Part shown: positions 22,750 to 33,674 of the stretch, piece by piece
Numbering within the stretch: the stretch's first letter is position 1
How the letters are laid out: the number at the start of each line of letters is the position of its first letter
Assembly: GCA_026874595.1 (NCBI GenBank)
Contig: CM049314.1
Span: 59,435,300-59,499,299 of the forward strand
Direction of reading: 5' to 3'
DNA from: Sipunculus nudus
Lineage: Eukaryota; Annelida; Sipuncula; Golfingiida; Sipunculidae
Length of the DNA: 64,000 nucleotides
Position numbers and translations under genes: made by a program
Notes under the pieces: generated by a model
Database searches by the model: none
Seen by the model: only the letters and a program-made list of their open reading frames with translations
Told to the model about the DNA's origin: nothing

Positions 22750-23925
22750 ATGGGTACGGAATTTAAACCAAATGAAATTATACCACAATTAAGAGAAAAT
22801 AGGAGCTTATTGTATACGTTAAAGAAAAATGAACTTGAAATTGTTGCTCTACATTTAAATATTGACATCATGGATGTATGCACTGTAGAGGGTTTAAGAA
22901 ATGTACTTAAGAAATCTTTATATGGTGATGTAGAAAGTAAAGAGGAATCTGATTTGGAGGAAAAAACTATTAAGGAACCTCTTGGGGCAACAGCTATTGA
23001 CCCGATAGAACTAGAATTGAGAAAGTATGAACTTAAATTGAAATATGAAGCTCAAGCTCAAGTTGAAATAGAAATTCGTAGATGTGAAATCGAAAGAGAA
23101 ACGCAAATTAAGTTGAAAGAGTTAGAGTTACAAAATCCTCAAAATCGTAAAGCACATGAGCCGTCTGAATTCCTATTCAGAAATTCGACAAAAGTACCTC
23201 CCTTCACTGAAAATGAAGTGGAGCGTTATTTCAGTTATTTTGAACGGGTGGCCACTTTAATGGCTTGGCCTAAAGGCCAGTGGACCCTGTTGTTACAAAG
23301 CGTTCTGGTTGGTCGTGCACAGGACGTTTACACTGCGCTCACAGACGAACAATGCAGGGATTACGACACTGTAAAAGAGGTTATTCTGAGAGCCTATGAA
23401 TTAGTCCCCGAAGCGTATCGCTTAAAATTTAGGAATGCCACCAAAAGAGAAAATCAAACTCATGTTGAATATGCTAGAGACAAAGAAAGTGCATTTAATA
23501 GATGGTGTCAGTCTATGAAAATTGATCAGGATTTTGAAAAACTCAAACAACTAATTTTGATAGAAGAGTTCAAAAGGCATATCCGTAGTGTCATTAAAAT
23601 ATTTTTGGATGAACATAAAGTAAGAAATGTAAACGAGGCTGGTGTCCTGGCAGATGAATTTGCCTTGACGCACCGCCCCAGTTATACCAGTCACAGGAGG
23701 AGGTATGGTGAGAAAAGAGAAGGTAGCAAAAGCCCAAAACTGGGTCGGAGAAAGGGTAGTCCCTACTATCGGGGTCACTCCGGCTCAGGTAAACCACAGT
23801 CCGATCATGGTAAACCCCAGTATAAAAGTCAATCTGACTCTCCTGCTCAACATAAAGAGGGACAACCTAGGACTGGACCCAAATATTGTACATTCTGTGA
23901 GTTCAAGGGGCATACAGAATCTTGA
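22750..23925 (+). CDS. Gypsy 2 gag (SCAN-like capsid region; zinc knuckle cut)
   Basis: The frame is 391 codons from the ATG at 22,750. A charged, Lys/Glu-rich helical region (about residues 60-135) precedes a capsid region of about 150-310 with PPFTENEVERYFSYFERVA and a helical stretch around PEAYRLKFRNATK and FNRWC. This arrangement resembles the gag of Gmr1-like elements, from which the vertebrate SCAN domain is thought to derive. A basic Ser/Gly-rich tail leads to a CCHC knuckle (CTFCEFKGH) near residue 382. The frame then hits TGA at 23,923-23,925, just before the last cysteine; that cysteine is encoded only in the +1 frame that continues into pol. This is either a 1-base insertion or a +1 recoding site (TCT TGA). 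Confidence 0.85.
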   Translation: MGTEFKPNEIIPQLRENRSLLYTLKKNELEIVALHLNIDIMDVCTVEGLRNVLKKSLYGDVESKEESDLEEKTIKEPLGATAIDPIELELRKYELKLKYEAQAQVEIEIRRCEIERETQIKLKELELQNPQNRKAHEPSEFLFRNSTKVPPFTENEVERYFSYFERVATLMAWPKGQWTLLLQSVLVGRAQDVYTALTDEQCRDYDTVKEVILRAYELVPEAYRLKFRNATKRENQTHVEYARDKESAFNRWCQSMKIDQDFEKLKQLILIEEFKRHIRSVIKIFLDEHKVRNVNEAGVLADEFALTHRPSYTSHRRRYGEKREGSKSPKLGRRKGSPYYRGHSGSGKPQSDHGKPQYKSQSDSPAQHKEGQPRTGPKYCTFCEFKGHTES

Positions 23926-26900
23926 GTGTTATAGAAAAAGATACGGTCAAAGTAAGCCTAAACCTAATGCGTTAACTGTTACGCAGAGCATGAAACCGGT
24001 AACAATGCCCAGTAAACTAGAGACTAAAGGTGAAACACAAAGCCCTGTCCACGAGAGCTTTCAGCCCTTTGTGTCAGATGGCTTTGTTCAGTTAGAGGGT
24101 AACCATGCAAGAAAGGCCCGTGTTAAAATCTTAAGGGATACCGGGGCAACCCAAAGCCTCGTTTTGAAATCTGTTCTTCCCTTCTCTAAAGAGAGTTACG
24201 CGGGGTGTTCAGTTCTAGTCCAGGGCGTTAATTCGGAATTTTTAGAAGTTCCATTACACAGAGTGAAACTAGAATCTGATTTAGTCTCTGAATTTGTAAC
24301 TGTAGGAGTTTGTTCAAAGTTGCCAGTAGAGGGCGTTTCGCTCCTCCTAGGCAACGATTTAGCTGGTGACAGAGTGAAAATTGATCCCAGAATGACAAAA
24401 TTGCCGAGCACTGATAGGGACACAGACCTGCTCCAGCAGGAGTTTCCGGGCGTATTTCCAGGCTGTGTAGTGACTCGAGCGATGAGTAAAAAGGCAAGTC
24501 TGAAACCAGAGAGTTCTGTACTTGACCTCTCGCAAACCTTTATGGCGCATTCAAACGATGACGTCAGTGGCTTAAAGCCCGTTACGCGAGTAAATATTAA
24601 ATCGCCCGTATGTGACCCAAGTGGCACACCCAGTCCAAAGGACTCGACTACAAATGTAGTACAGGGCAAACAGACCCTGAATAGAAATCTCCAAAGGAGT
24701 ACAAACGGCGTGAAATCGCCTGATCAAAATGGGCATGAACAGTTAAAGAAGGATAGGAGTGTAAAGAATGTAGAAGTTAGCATGAAAACTGATGATTTGA
24801 TAGAAATGCAAAAGAAAGATCCTGATATTGCCTCCCTTAGAGAAAATGCCTTGACTAAAGAGGAAGCAGATAAAGTTCCAACTTGTTTCACCTTTCTCCA
24901 ACACTTCTATTGGCCCAAGTTAAAACGAGACGTGGCGAAATACTGTAAAACTTGTCATGTGTGTCAAATGATTGGAAAACCAACCCACCAAATTAGTCCT
25001 GCGCCACTCTCGCCCATACCAACAACACATGATGCGTTTGAATCAATAATACTTGACTGTGTAGGACCGCTAAGAAAAACTAAACATGGCAATGAATATG
25101 TTCTAACAATCATGTGTACTGCAACTAGATTTCCAGAAGCAATTCCTCTTAGAACTATATCTGCAAAGAAAATTGTTGAAGCTCTGGTTAAATTTTTTAC
25201 TACTTTTGGCTTACCAAGAACAATACAAACGGATCAAGGTTCAAATTTCATGTCAAATATATTTGCCCAGGTTATGGCAGAGCTAGGCATAAAACACTAC
25301 AAATCCAGTGCCTACCATCCTGAGAGTCAAGGTGCTCTAGAGCGATTTCATCAAACTCTCAAAAACATGATTAGAGCTTATTGTCTTGACACTGGGAACC
25401 AGTGGGATGAGGGTTTACCCTTTTTGATATTTGCAGCCCGAGAAGCAGTGCAAGAAAGCTTAGGGTTTAGCCCTTTTGAATTAGTGTATGGGCACTGTGT
25501 AAGAGGCCCCCTGGCGGTGTTAAAAGACACTTGGATGGAAAACAGTTCTCCAAGTAGCTTGTTAAAATATGTTCAGGAATTCAAGGAGAAATTAAGTAGG
25601 GCAAATGAAATCGCCCAAGAACATTCAAAGAAAGCCCAAAACAAAATGAAAGTATGGTATGACAAAAAGACGACAAAAAGAGAATTTAAACCTGGTGATA
25701 AAGTTCTGGTACTATTCCCAATTCCAGGACATCCCCTGCAAGCAAAATACTCTGGACCATACAAAGTTGTTGAGAAGAAATCAGATTTGAATTATGTGAT
25801 TGATACTCCTGATCGTAGAAAGTCGCAACAATTTTGTCATATAAATATGTTGAAAGAATATCATGACAGATCAGCAGAAACATGTCAATCTAGTCCTCCC
25901 CAAACAAATTTGGTACTCATTAAAGAAACTGAAAAGAATGCCGAGGATGTTCTCATGAAGAAAACTGAACATCCTGTAAAACTGAACAACTCTGATATTT
26001 TAAATAATTTAGATCAGAAATTGTCACATTTGGATTTCGATCAGTTATCAGAGTTGAAGGAAATCCTGATAAATTATGACTCTTTATTTCCTGATGTCCC
26101 CAGTAGAACTAATGTACTACAGCATGATGTAGACGTAGGAGATGCTTCCCCTATTAAACAGGCACCATATAGAGCTGGTCCCCAAAAGTTACAAGCCATA
26201 AAGAATGAAATAAAGTATATGATAGAGAATGATATTATTGAAAACAGCAGTAGTGCCTGGAGTTCCCCATGTTTGTTGATAAAGAAGCCTGATATGACCT
26301 ACAGATTTTGTACAGACTATCAAAAAGTTAACACTGTAACAATAACAGATACTTACCCTTTGCCCAGAGTGGAAGATTGCATTGATAGGATTGGATCTGC
26401 TACGTATATTAGCAAGTTAGATCTGTTAAAAGGTTATTGGCAGGTACCTCTTACCGAACGGGCTAAGCAAATATCTGCGTTTGTAACGCCAAACGGTTTG
26501 TTCCAGTACAAAGTTATGCCCTTCGGAATGAAAAATGCGCAAGCCTGCTTCATGAGACTTATGAATTGTGTATTATCTGGCTTAGATAACTGTACTTGCT
26601 ATATTGATGATGTTGTTGTATACAATCACATATGGGAAGATCATAAACAAAGTTTGGTAGAACTCTTTGAGAGACTGAAAAAAGCAGGATTGACAGTTAA
26701 TCTTGCCAAGAGTGATTTTTGTCGTGCAACTGTAACATATTTAGGGCACGAAGTAGGTCAAGGTTGTGTAAAACCAATTGCCAGTAAAGTATCTGCTATC
26801 GTAGAATTTCCAGTTCCTTCTAATCGCAAGGAACTAATGCGATTCTTAGGAATGACTGGGTATTACAGGAAATTTTGTCAAAACTTTGCAGAAGTTGTAA

Positions 26901-27406
26901 ATCCGTTAACGGACCTATTGAAAAAGGACAGAAAATTCCATTGGAATAAAAACTGTCAAAATGCTTTTGGAAGAGCCAAAGCTATATTACAAAGTGCACC
27001 TGTGTTACAGGCTCCAAATTTTGATAAACCGTTTTCTCTCATGACGGATGCCAGCGATTGCGGTGTAGGCGCTGTGCTCATCCAAGACGATGACTTTAAC
27101 ATAAGTCATCCGGTTTGCTACTATTCAAAGAAATTTTTACCTCATCAAAAGAATTATTCTACTATTGAAAAGGAAACTCTGTCACTATTGATGGCGTTAC
27201 AGCACTTTGAAGTATATTTGGGCTCTACGCCTTATGAAATAACTGTTTATACAGATCATAATCCCATAACATTTCTTCATAAGATGAAGAATAATAATCA
27301 GAGATTAATGAGATGGAGTCTAGCCCTGTCAGAGTTTAACCTAGTTATCAAACACATCAAGGGCTCCGATAATATAATCGCTGATACGTTATCAAGACGT
27401 CATTAA
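23926..27406 (+). CDS. Gypsy 2 pol: protease, integrase, RT, RNase H
   Basis: The frame is open from 23,705 inside gag; the functional part begins after the gag stop. Counted from 23,705, the protease motif DTGA is near residue 144, an integrase core with D near 450, D (TDQGSNF) near 506 and E (GALERF) near 545, a GPY/F-like module (YSGPYKVVEK) near 685, RT with YIDD near 965, and RNase H (MTDASDC) near 1113. The frame ends in TAA at 27,406 without a stop inside. Oddity: the integrase zinc-binding part keeps CKTCHVC but the upstream His pair and linker are missing, consistent with an in-frame deletion near 24,885. The product may therefore be integration-defective. RT and RNase H look intact. 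Confidence 0.92.
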
Positions 27407-27637
27407 GTTTGATCTGATGATTGACTCTTGTTATAGCCTCGGATATGTTCTGTCCTTTGGAAGAGTTGTATTACATATATTACATGTATTAAGATATTGC
27501 TGATTATACTATTTGTGATGATAATTAATTAGCTGTAAGAAGCATAAACTAATGCTTAAGATGTCAAACTACTCATATACTCGTCATACAGTGCTAATGC
27601 TTTGCTCTCCTTACCTTCTTTCTTTTAAGGGTGGGGG
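27407..27637 (+). other. Gypsy 2 3' untranslated region with polypurine tract
   Basis: Non-coding sequence ends in AAGGGTGGGGG (27,627-27,637), directly before the 3' LTR: a polypurine tract. Confidence 0.8.
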
Positions 27638-28372
27638 TGTTGCATGGACGTCACCCGGACATCGGAAGATGGCGCCACGAAGTGGTGTGGCCGCCCCCGT
27701 TTCCACGCTTATGGATCCACCCCGCTATCAGTGACTACTGACGCGCTTTTAGAAACATAAAAACTATTCTTGGACCATTCAGTACTGGTTTTGCAGTTCT
27801 GCCGGCGCTATCGTTTCTCTCAAGCAAAACCACAAACTTCTGCGGTTTTCACCCATTGTTGAAAACCTATAAAACGAACTCGCCTGCAGTACGAGGCGGG
27901 ACTATTGACTTCGCCAACGCCACGTTGCTGTTATCCCCGGGGACCGTGACCGTGGGCTCTTGGTCCCCAAGCCCACGGAATGCCATGAACCACGCCATGA
28001 ACTTTATTATTTAGGAAGAGGAGAGACTTTATGTTTGTTTGGTGCCACATGGATTAATACAGGACTTCAGTTTTGTGTGTGCCCGAATTATGTGTTGATG
28101 ATGGACTTCAGTTTCTCGTATACCGGATTCAGTTAAGTATTTCGTTGCAGTTTGTTATTTAGAGACTCAGTTTTTCTTCAGAGACTTGGTTATAAATTAC
28201 TTTATGTATTGACTATTATATTATTTGTGTATGAATGTAAATATTGTAATCTAGTAATATAGTACTGTTTTTGCACCCATATTTTGGTTACGTATTCATT
28301 TGAAGAGAACGTGTCTGAGCATATGTGTTACGGTTCGGCCTGAGTTGTTTGGTGTGAAAAGGGACCGTAACA
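27638..28372 (+). repeat. 3' LTR of gypsy element 2
   Basis: 735 bp, the partner of 21,857-22,591. Small frames inside it are not genes. Confidence 0.95.
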
Positions 28373-28440
28373 CTTTGTAAACAATATTGCTAGCAAGGCG
28401 ATTCCCGTCTAAGGGACGTGTTTTTCACCCTACAGTTGCA

Positions 28441-29545
28441 GTTTTTTTTGTGCTTTGATTTTCCTTGGTCCCCTCGAGTGCAAAACCTTCATTTACTGTT
28501 TTTTCTTCTCATTTTCATTTTTATTATTTTTTCTATATGTTTGTGCCCAAGAAGTCTTATTTTCAAAAACTGACCTTTAGACACATCATTAGTTACTGGT
28601 GACAACTTTTCACCTGATATTGAATTTGGATCTTCACCTAACTTTTAAGCTAAGTGGCCTATCTGAGCTTTCTCTCTTACTGCTCACTTGCCGGGACCCG
28701 GGAGGGCCTGGGGAATTCATTGGGAGACCAGGGGTTTGGGATTTGGAAAGGGTAGAGGATGTTTCCCTTTTGATAAGCGAATGCAGACATCTAGTATAAT
28801 AAATTTTTAATGGTTACACACCACCATTAGAAGCCCTGTCACACTTCTGTGTATCTTAATTCCTTATGAGTAGCTCATTGGCAATTTTACATACGCAGTC
28901 GTACGCACAATACGCACATCATATGCATCTCAATCGTTTTGTGTAAGTTTTATGTACGTAGGCATGCCCACAGTACGGCCGAGTACGCGCTGTTACGCAG
29001 GTAATAAATTACAAATACGCAGCGCATCGGTCCCGTATGCTACGTGTTCGTAGGGGATAAGCGGGTCATACGCGTGAACACACTGAACATCCCGCATGCA
29101 CCCCGTCAGCGTATATGAGCCGCGTATATTGCTAGGTATACACAGCGCACTTGCAGCGCAGATACAACGCACGCTGAAGGTACTCATAGCGAATGCCCAC
29201 GTATTAAACGAATAAGTACCGTTTATCCGGCGACCAGGCAGTGCATTGTACTAAATTGTTACTTATGAGAAACGCACAGATAGCATACAGATAGTGTACT
29301 TGCCATACATACAGGATACACTCCGGTTTTGGTGTAAATACGATGACTCCTCGTGACTCCAGCTGGCATACGCACGGCATACGCTTGGCATTCATCGGAT
29401 GTGCGTCAGGCATGCAGTGGGCATAAATCGGTTGCGTCCGATATACGCTCTTCATACGCAACTCATTTGATGCGCTGAAGCCTTTACTTTTACCCTAGAT
29501 GTGCGTCGTCGCACATGAGTCCAAGTAATCGAACATTTTCGATTT
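28441..29545 (+). repeat. Duplicated ~1.1 kb block, copy A (truncated TIR element inside)
   Basis: Diverged direct copy of 41,095-42,125. Shared landmarks: 'tggtcccctcgagtgcaaaacctt', 'ttcacctgatattgaattt', 'ggagaccaggggtttgggatt', then 'ccctgtcacacttctg' (28,838), which is the left terminus of the element fully seen at 41,474. A CpG-rich interior with TACGCA words follows. The right terminus is missing; homology stops at about 29,545 next to a GPCR-like remnant. Confidence 0.8.
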
Positions 29546-29561
29546 AAACGCCTGTACTTCA

Positions 29562-29670
29562 TGATTATGTGTTACTGGAGCCTCGGAAGGTTGTACCATT
29601 AAACGCATCAGCTTTATCTTTAACAAACCACTACGGCCTAGATGCAACCGTTTGCAAAATTCAGAAAAGA
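29562..29670 (-). pseudogene. GPCR remnant A
   Basis: The stretch 'gttgtaccattaaacgc...aaaccactacgg...gcaaccgtttgcaaaattcag' aligns with the third intracellular loop and start of TM5 of the GPCR at 38.26-38.34 kb and with 33.6 kb. It is about 100 bp and not open. It runs straight into a GA-rich satellite. Confidence 0.6.
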
Positions 29671-30215
29671 TAGAACAAGAGAGAAAGAGGGAGAGAATGA
29701 GAGAGCAAATGAGAGATAGCGAGAGATTTATACACTACAGAGCCACAATCGGATGAAGAGAAAAAAGGAGAGAGAAAGAAAGGGACAGAGGACGAGAAGA
29801 GGCCAAGAAAGAAAGAGGAGTGAGAGAGAGAGCACGAGACAGAATGAACGAAAGAGAAAAAGAGAATGAAAATGACAGAGAGATAGAAAAAGATAGAGGG
29901 AGAGGAAGAAAGAAAAGAACGAGTGAGAGAGAAAGAGAGAGAGAAAGAGAACAGTAGAGGAAGAGAAAGAGAGTAGGGGAACGAGAGAATGAGAGAGACA
30001 GAACTAGAGAGAAGGAGATAGAATGTACGGAAACAATGAAAGAGAGAGAAAGAGAGAGGGGAAAACGAGAGGCGGAAAGAACGAGATAGCGAGAACGAGA
30101 GAGATAACGAGATAAAGAGATCAAGAGATCAAGAGATATAGAGAGATAACGAGGTAAAGAGATCGAGAGAGTTAGAGAGACAACGAGGTAAAGAGTGTGT
30201 ATTTGAGAGAGATAG
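29660..30215. repeat. GA-rich (polypurine) satellite block A
   Basis: About 550 bp of mostly G and A on the plus strand in (GAGAGA/GAAAGA)n, interrupted by a non-purine 'tttatacactacagagcca' segment at 29,728. The 186-codon minus frame is a low-complexity artefact. Confidence 0.9.
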
Positions 30216-30322
30216 AAACGCTCAAATACGGCCAAAATAACCACCTGCGGGGCAAGCCGGTGGTCGTGTAATGGGATGTTAATTAAATAAACCATAAAAT
30301 ATCTTGTAATTTTTTTTCAGGA

Positions 30323-30353
<31 letters not shown>

Positions 30354-30707
30354 TATATTAATATAAATAAATCATACACATTATTCATTGTAAATCCGTG
30401 CATATACAATCTACATTCACGGTAAATAAAATGTAAAACCACTAATGCATGCAGTTTCACACTTAACACAAATCACATTTGTTCATATAGATAGAAATAC
30501 TGCATGCAAATAAATTAATGGGAAAATTGAAAAATGAGTTTATCCTTTGTCTCTCGGTTTCTTAAATGCTAAACCAGACTTAAATGAGAGCATGTCAAAG
30601 TGAATTATCTGGGAGTTTTTTTCAAAGTTTGTCACAGTGTTAGTCTCCACGTCCACCGTGATCTTCGTGATCGTTATTGTTTATATATGTATATATATAT
30701 ATATATA

Positions 30708-30767
<60 letters not shown>

Positions 30768-31370
30768 ATGCCATTTTGTTCGTGAGTTATTTTCAAATTC
30801 GCGATAATCTCCAAAAAAATTATCCCGAAAAAAAACTCTTCGTGGAAATCCCAGACTTTTATCCTCGGGAATATGAAGCCTACCACACACACACACACAC
30901 GCACACATATATATATATATAGATATATATATTTATTTTTTATTCCACGTTTTACAATATTTTACCGGACTGTTCTTCCGATGTTTCCTATATATACTAG
31001 TATTTCTCATTTTCCGATTTAATCAGGACCGAAATGCATAATGGGTCTCGGTGATGCAGTATTTTATCTTAATGAAAATGTAATACGAAATATGTCACCC
31101 CCTTACGATGTTCCCTACATGTACAAAATGTACATGTATTTCTCATTTTCCGAGTTATTCAAGAGTGAAATGCATAACGTGGCAGAAAATTAATCCCTTT
31201 AAACCCAGTCTTATTTATCTGATATGTGCACGTTTTTTTGGTTTTGAACTTTCGGGAATAAAGCAAAGTGTGTTCGCGGTGGTTCATTCAAAATAAAAAT
31301 CTATCCGTTCAACAAGGGTTCGTGGCAGGCCACCGACGGGTATCTCTAAAACTCGACAAGTTAATGTTAT
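30216..31370 (+). repeat. Segment duplicated at 36,013-36,700, with TA microsatellites
   Basis: Shared words between the two copies include 'accacctgcggg...ggtcgtgtaa' (30,240 and 36,035), 'gaatatgaagcctaccacac' (30,870 and 36,185), 'gaaatgcataacgtggcaga' (31,160 and 36,530) and 'ggcaggtccgccggagggta'-type sequence (31,324 and 36,684). This copy has extra (TA)n tracts at 30,323, 30,688-30,763 and 30,905. No gene is supported. Confidence 0.8.
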
Positions 31371-31559
31371 ACTGGCAACAGCCGGGATATCCTGAAGATA
31401 TAAAAATCATCACTGGGCGTGTCGGTCGTGTTAATCCTTTTTATAGAGCAACACTTGACCAGTTATGGACTATCGGACTATATCGCTCCTGTTTTCTTCT
31501 GTTTTCCTCGATAAAACAGGACAAACCGCCTGACTAAACCCGGTTGCTTGGCACAAACA

Positions 31560-31677
31560 AGGATAACAATAACGACATGGGTCGCCTAGACGTCCAGATC
31601 AAAGCGGGAGATGCAAGCGGGGACACCAATCTAGGTTGAGAGACGGCTTTGGTTGCAACAATATATTAATATATACA

Positions 31678-31717
<40 letters not shown>

Positions 31718-31786
31718 CATATATATGTATATATTAATCTAAGTTTCTGACAAAACTTGATTCCCTATATTTGATTATAACTGTTA

Positions 31787-31833
<47 letters not shown>

Positions 31834-31850
31834 ATAAGATGTATGAATAG
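31560..31850. repeat. (TA)n microsatellites
   Basis: Two TA tracts at 31,680-31,715 and 31,790-31,838, set in AT-rich sequence. Confidence 0.85.
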
Positions 31851-31919
31851 CCATGCTGGTTCATTGTTTTACAGATGGAGAGGGTAAACACAGAAAAGTG
31901 GTTCACTGCCAGTGGGATC

Positions 31920-32700
31920 CCAGTGGGGTATGAATTTACTAGCAGCCAACCAAATGCCAGTTAACAATAACTCGACAGACATCATGGCTTTGCCCAGTGC
32001 TGCGCTTCAAGTCCTAGTAATTAAAGTACAGTCGAATTTTAATTGCTCCCTCTGCGTTCTTGCATTATCGACCGATTATATTATGACATTACGACTATGT
32101 TAGCGTAATCATGTATTTGTTGTCAGCAAAAGCCGAAACCAGCCAGGGAGGTGTGCACGGAGCCTATGTTGTTACATTTCGTTTGAATTACAGCTAACCG
32201 GCCGGGCAAACTATTTTCACAAGGACTTGTGGAAACAACGTGTCGGGCCATTCTATCTGAGCCTGTGGCCTGTTCAAACGGTTGCCTGGGCGATGAGCTG
32301 TCACTCAATGCGAAATGAACAACAGTGGCTCCGTGTATTCCTCGATTGGCTGGTAAACCGTTTTGCTGGCAAAACGTCCTGATAATTATGTAGATTCCTT
32401 GTCGCATCAGTTGTGTGTCACATATCAGGCATTGTTTACACGCAGTCAAGAGGACCACAAATATTTATTTAATAAGTTTGTGGTCTCGCTAATATACAGT
32501 GGCCTCTTAAACCCCTTATAGAGGTCGTATCTTCCAGCACAGGGTCTCATCTGATTGGACAAAAATGCAGTGCTACGCACCATCCACCAATCCCCCCCCC
32601 CCCCCCCCCTCTCCCGGTTTAGCGATTCAGGATACGAGGTTAAAACAAACAGCGCTTGCGATATAGGTAGTAGGCCTATAGGTAAAGCGCTGAGTACTTA
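31920..32700 (+). repeat. Duplicated block carrying the unoccupied site of the 48.4 kb TIR element
   Basis: Shares 'ctagcagccaaccaaatgc', 'tgagcctgtggcctgttcaaacggttgcc', 'ggctggtaaaccgttttg', 'cagcacagggtctcatctgattgg' and 'taggcctataggtaaagcgctg' with 48,208-48,440 and 51,475-51,572. At 32,565 the sequence passes straight from 'attggacaaaaa' to 'cagtgct', whereas the other copy has a 3 kb insertion there. A poly(C) run follows at 32,594-32,618. Confidence 0.85.
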
Positions 32701-33330
32701 AAACGATATATAGCACAATGGGAAAAAGTACCTCATATTAATTATTCATTTCAAGGGCCATTAGATATATCCTAGCTTGCAACAGATCCACTGCAAAAGC
32801 CGAATAAATACACATGGAAGTATTGAAGATTCTTCCGAGTTTATAGTTCAGGCATGAAGGTATTTTTTCGCTGATAGACATTAATAGTCATCAATTCCAA
32901 TGTGCGACCTGTGACATCCGAGATTTAGTAGGGACCCTGAATTGCTTCACGAAACTCAGAGGAATATATCTGGCAGGGTTCGAAATATTCGAGAGGATAC
33001 GATACGACCATAAAGTACTCCGAGAACAGGGTCAACGCATGAACCCATCTCCGAAGAGACCTCTGGTGGCAAGGTGACGTGTATCGGCTTACATGAAATC
33101 GGAATCAACGCTTTTATGAGACCATGCCCAAATCCTGTTATGATAGACGAATGCAGAATTATTCTTCCGGAATTCATATATTACTCTTGGCAATATTTCA
33201 CTGGCATTTTTCCTTGTGTTTGAGGAAAGAACGGGTAAAAAAGGTAAAATGTTTAGATGACAGATCCATGAAATACACTTGAAATAAACGATACTTTACA
33301 ACTTACTGACTTTCTTTAATATTGCCATGT
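32701..33330. other. Sequence without a supported gene
   Basis: The open frame at 32,956-33,177 (-) has no recognised domain and no convincing splice or start context. Confidence 0.4.
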
Positions 33331-33339
33331 CCAATGCCC

Positions 33340-33665
33340 ATTTTGACCAGCTCAAAGAAGATGCACGTCCATTTGCAGTTTTCTCATTTCGAATCTTTTT
33401 GATGAATTTATTCTTAATTAATTTTCTGATTTTCATATTTTATGCATTGTGAACCTTATTGACTGAAGAAATGGTAGGAAACCCCATTAAACATTGTTCC
33501 GCTGTAACTAAACCAAAGAGACCAGCACAAACAGCGACGAGTCCTTTGCCAGATTTAAACACCTTAACTACCAGAATCAGAGTAACAGAAGCATCGAGAG
33601 GTTGTTCCATTAAACGCTTTATCTTTATCTTCCGACGAACCACTACGGCAATAATGCAACAGTCA
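33340..33665 (-). pseudogene. GPCR pseudogene B (TM5 end to C-terminus)
   Basis: The minus-strand frame at 33,643-33,440 (RRKIKIKRLMEQPLDA..., then GLVAVCAGLFG) aligns with the intracellular loop 3 and TM6 segment of the 38 kb GPCR (RQRIKIKRLQVQPADV..., then ALIAVCAVYN). Further left, sequence resembling the C-terminal tail is present but out of frame. The upstream half, TM1-TM5, is replaced by GA satellite from 33,675 on. Clear paralogy, no intact receptor. Confidence 0.75.
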
Positions 33666-33674
33666 GCAAAATTC

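Larger units (their letters stand above)
21857..28372 (+). mobile_element. Ty3/gypsy LTR retrotransposon 2, Gmr1-like
   Basis: The element is 6516 bp with 735 bp LTRs that appear identical by eye, and it is flanked by CTTT on both sides (21,853-21,856 and 28,373-28,376). It has a primer site fitting a tRNA-Arg 3' end, a polypurine tract, gag, and pol in the order protease, integrase, RT, RNase H. Integrase upstream of RT is the hallmark of the Gmr1 clade. Gag and pol are in different frames, and the integrase N-terminus seems deleted. Matching LTRs and a clean target duplication mark a recent insertion. Confidence 0.95.

Noticed and set aside
29735-30295. 186-codon minus-strand open frame
   Set aside because: Same low-complexity GA/CT origin as in block B.
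30600-30922. Frames rich in Tyr-Ile-Tyr-Ile
   Set aside because: Translations of (TA)n microsatellites.
32956-33177. 73-codon minus frame next to GPCR pseudogene B, considered as part of the receptor
   Set aside because: No similarity to the tail or TM7 of the 38 kb copy could be seen.
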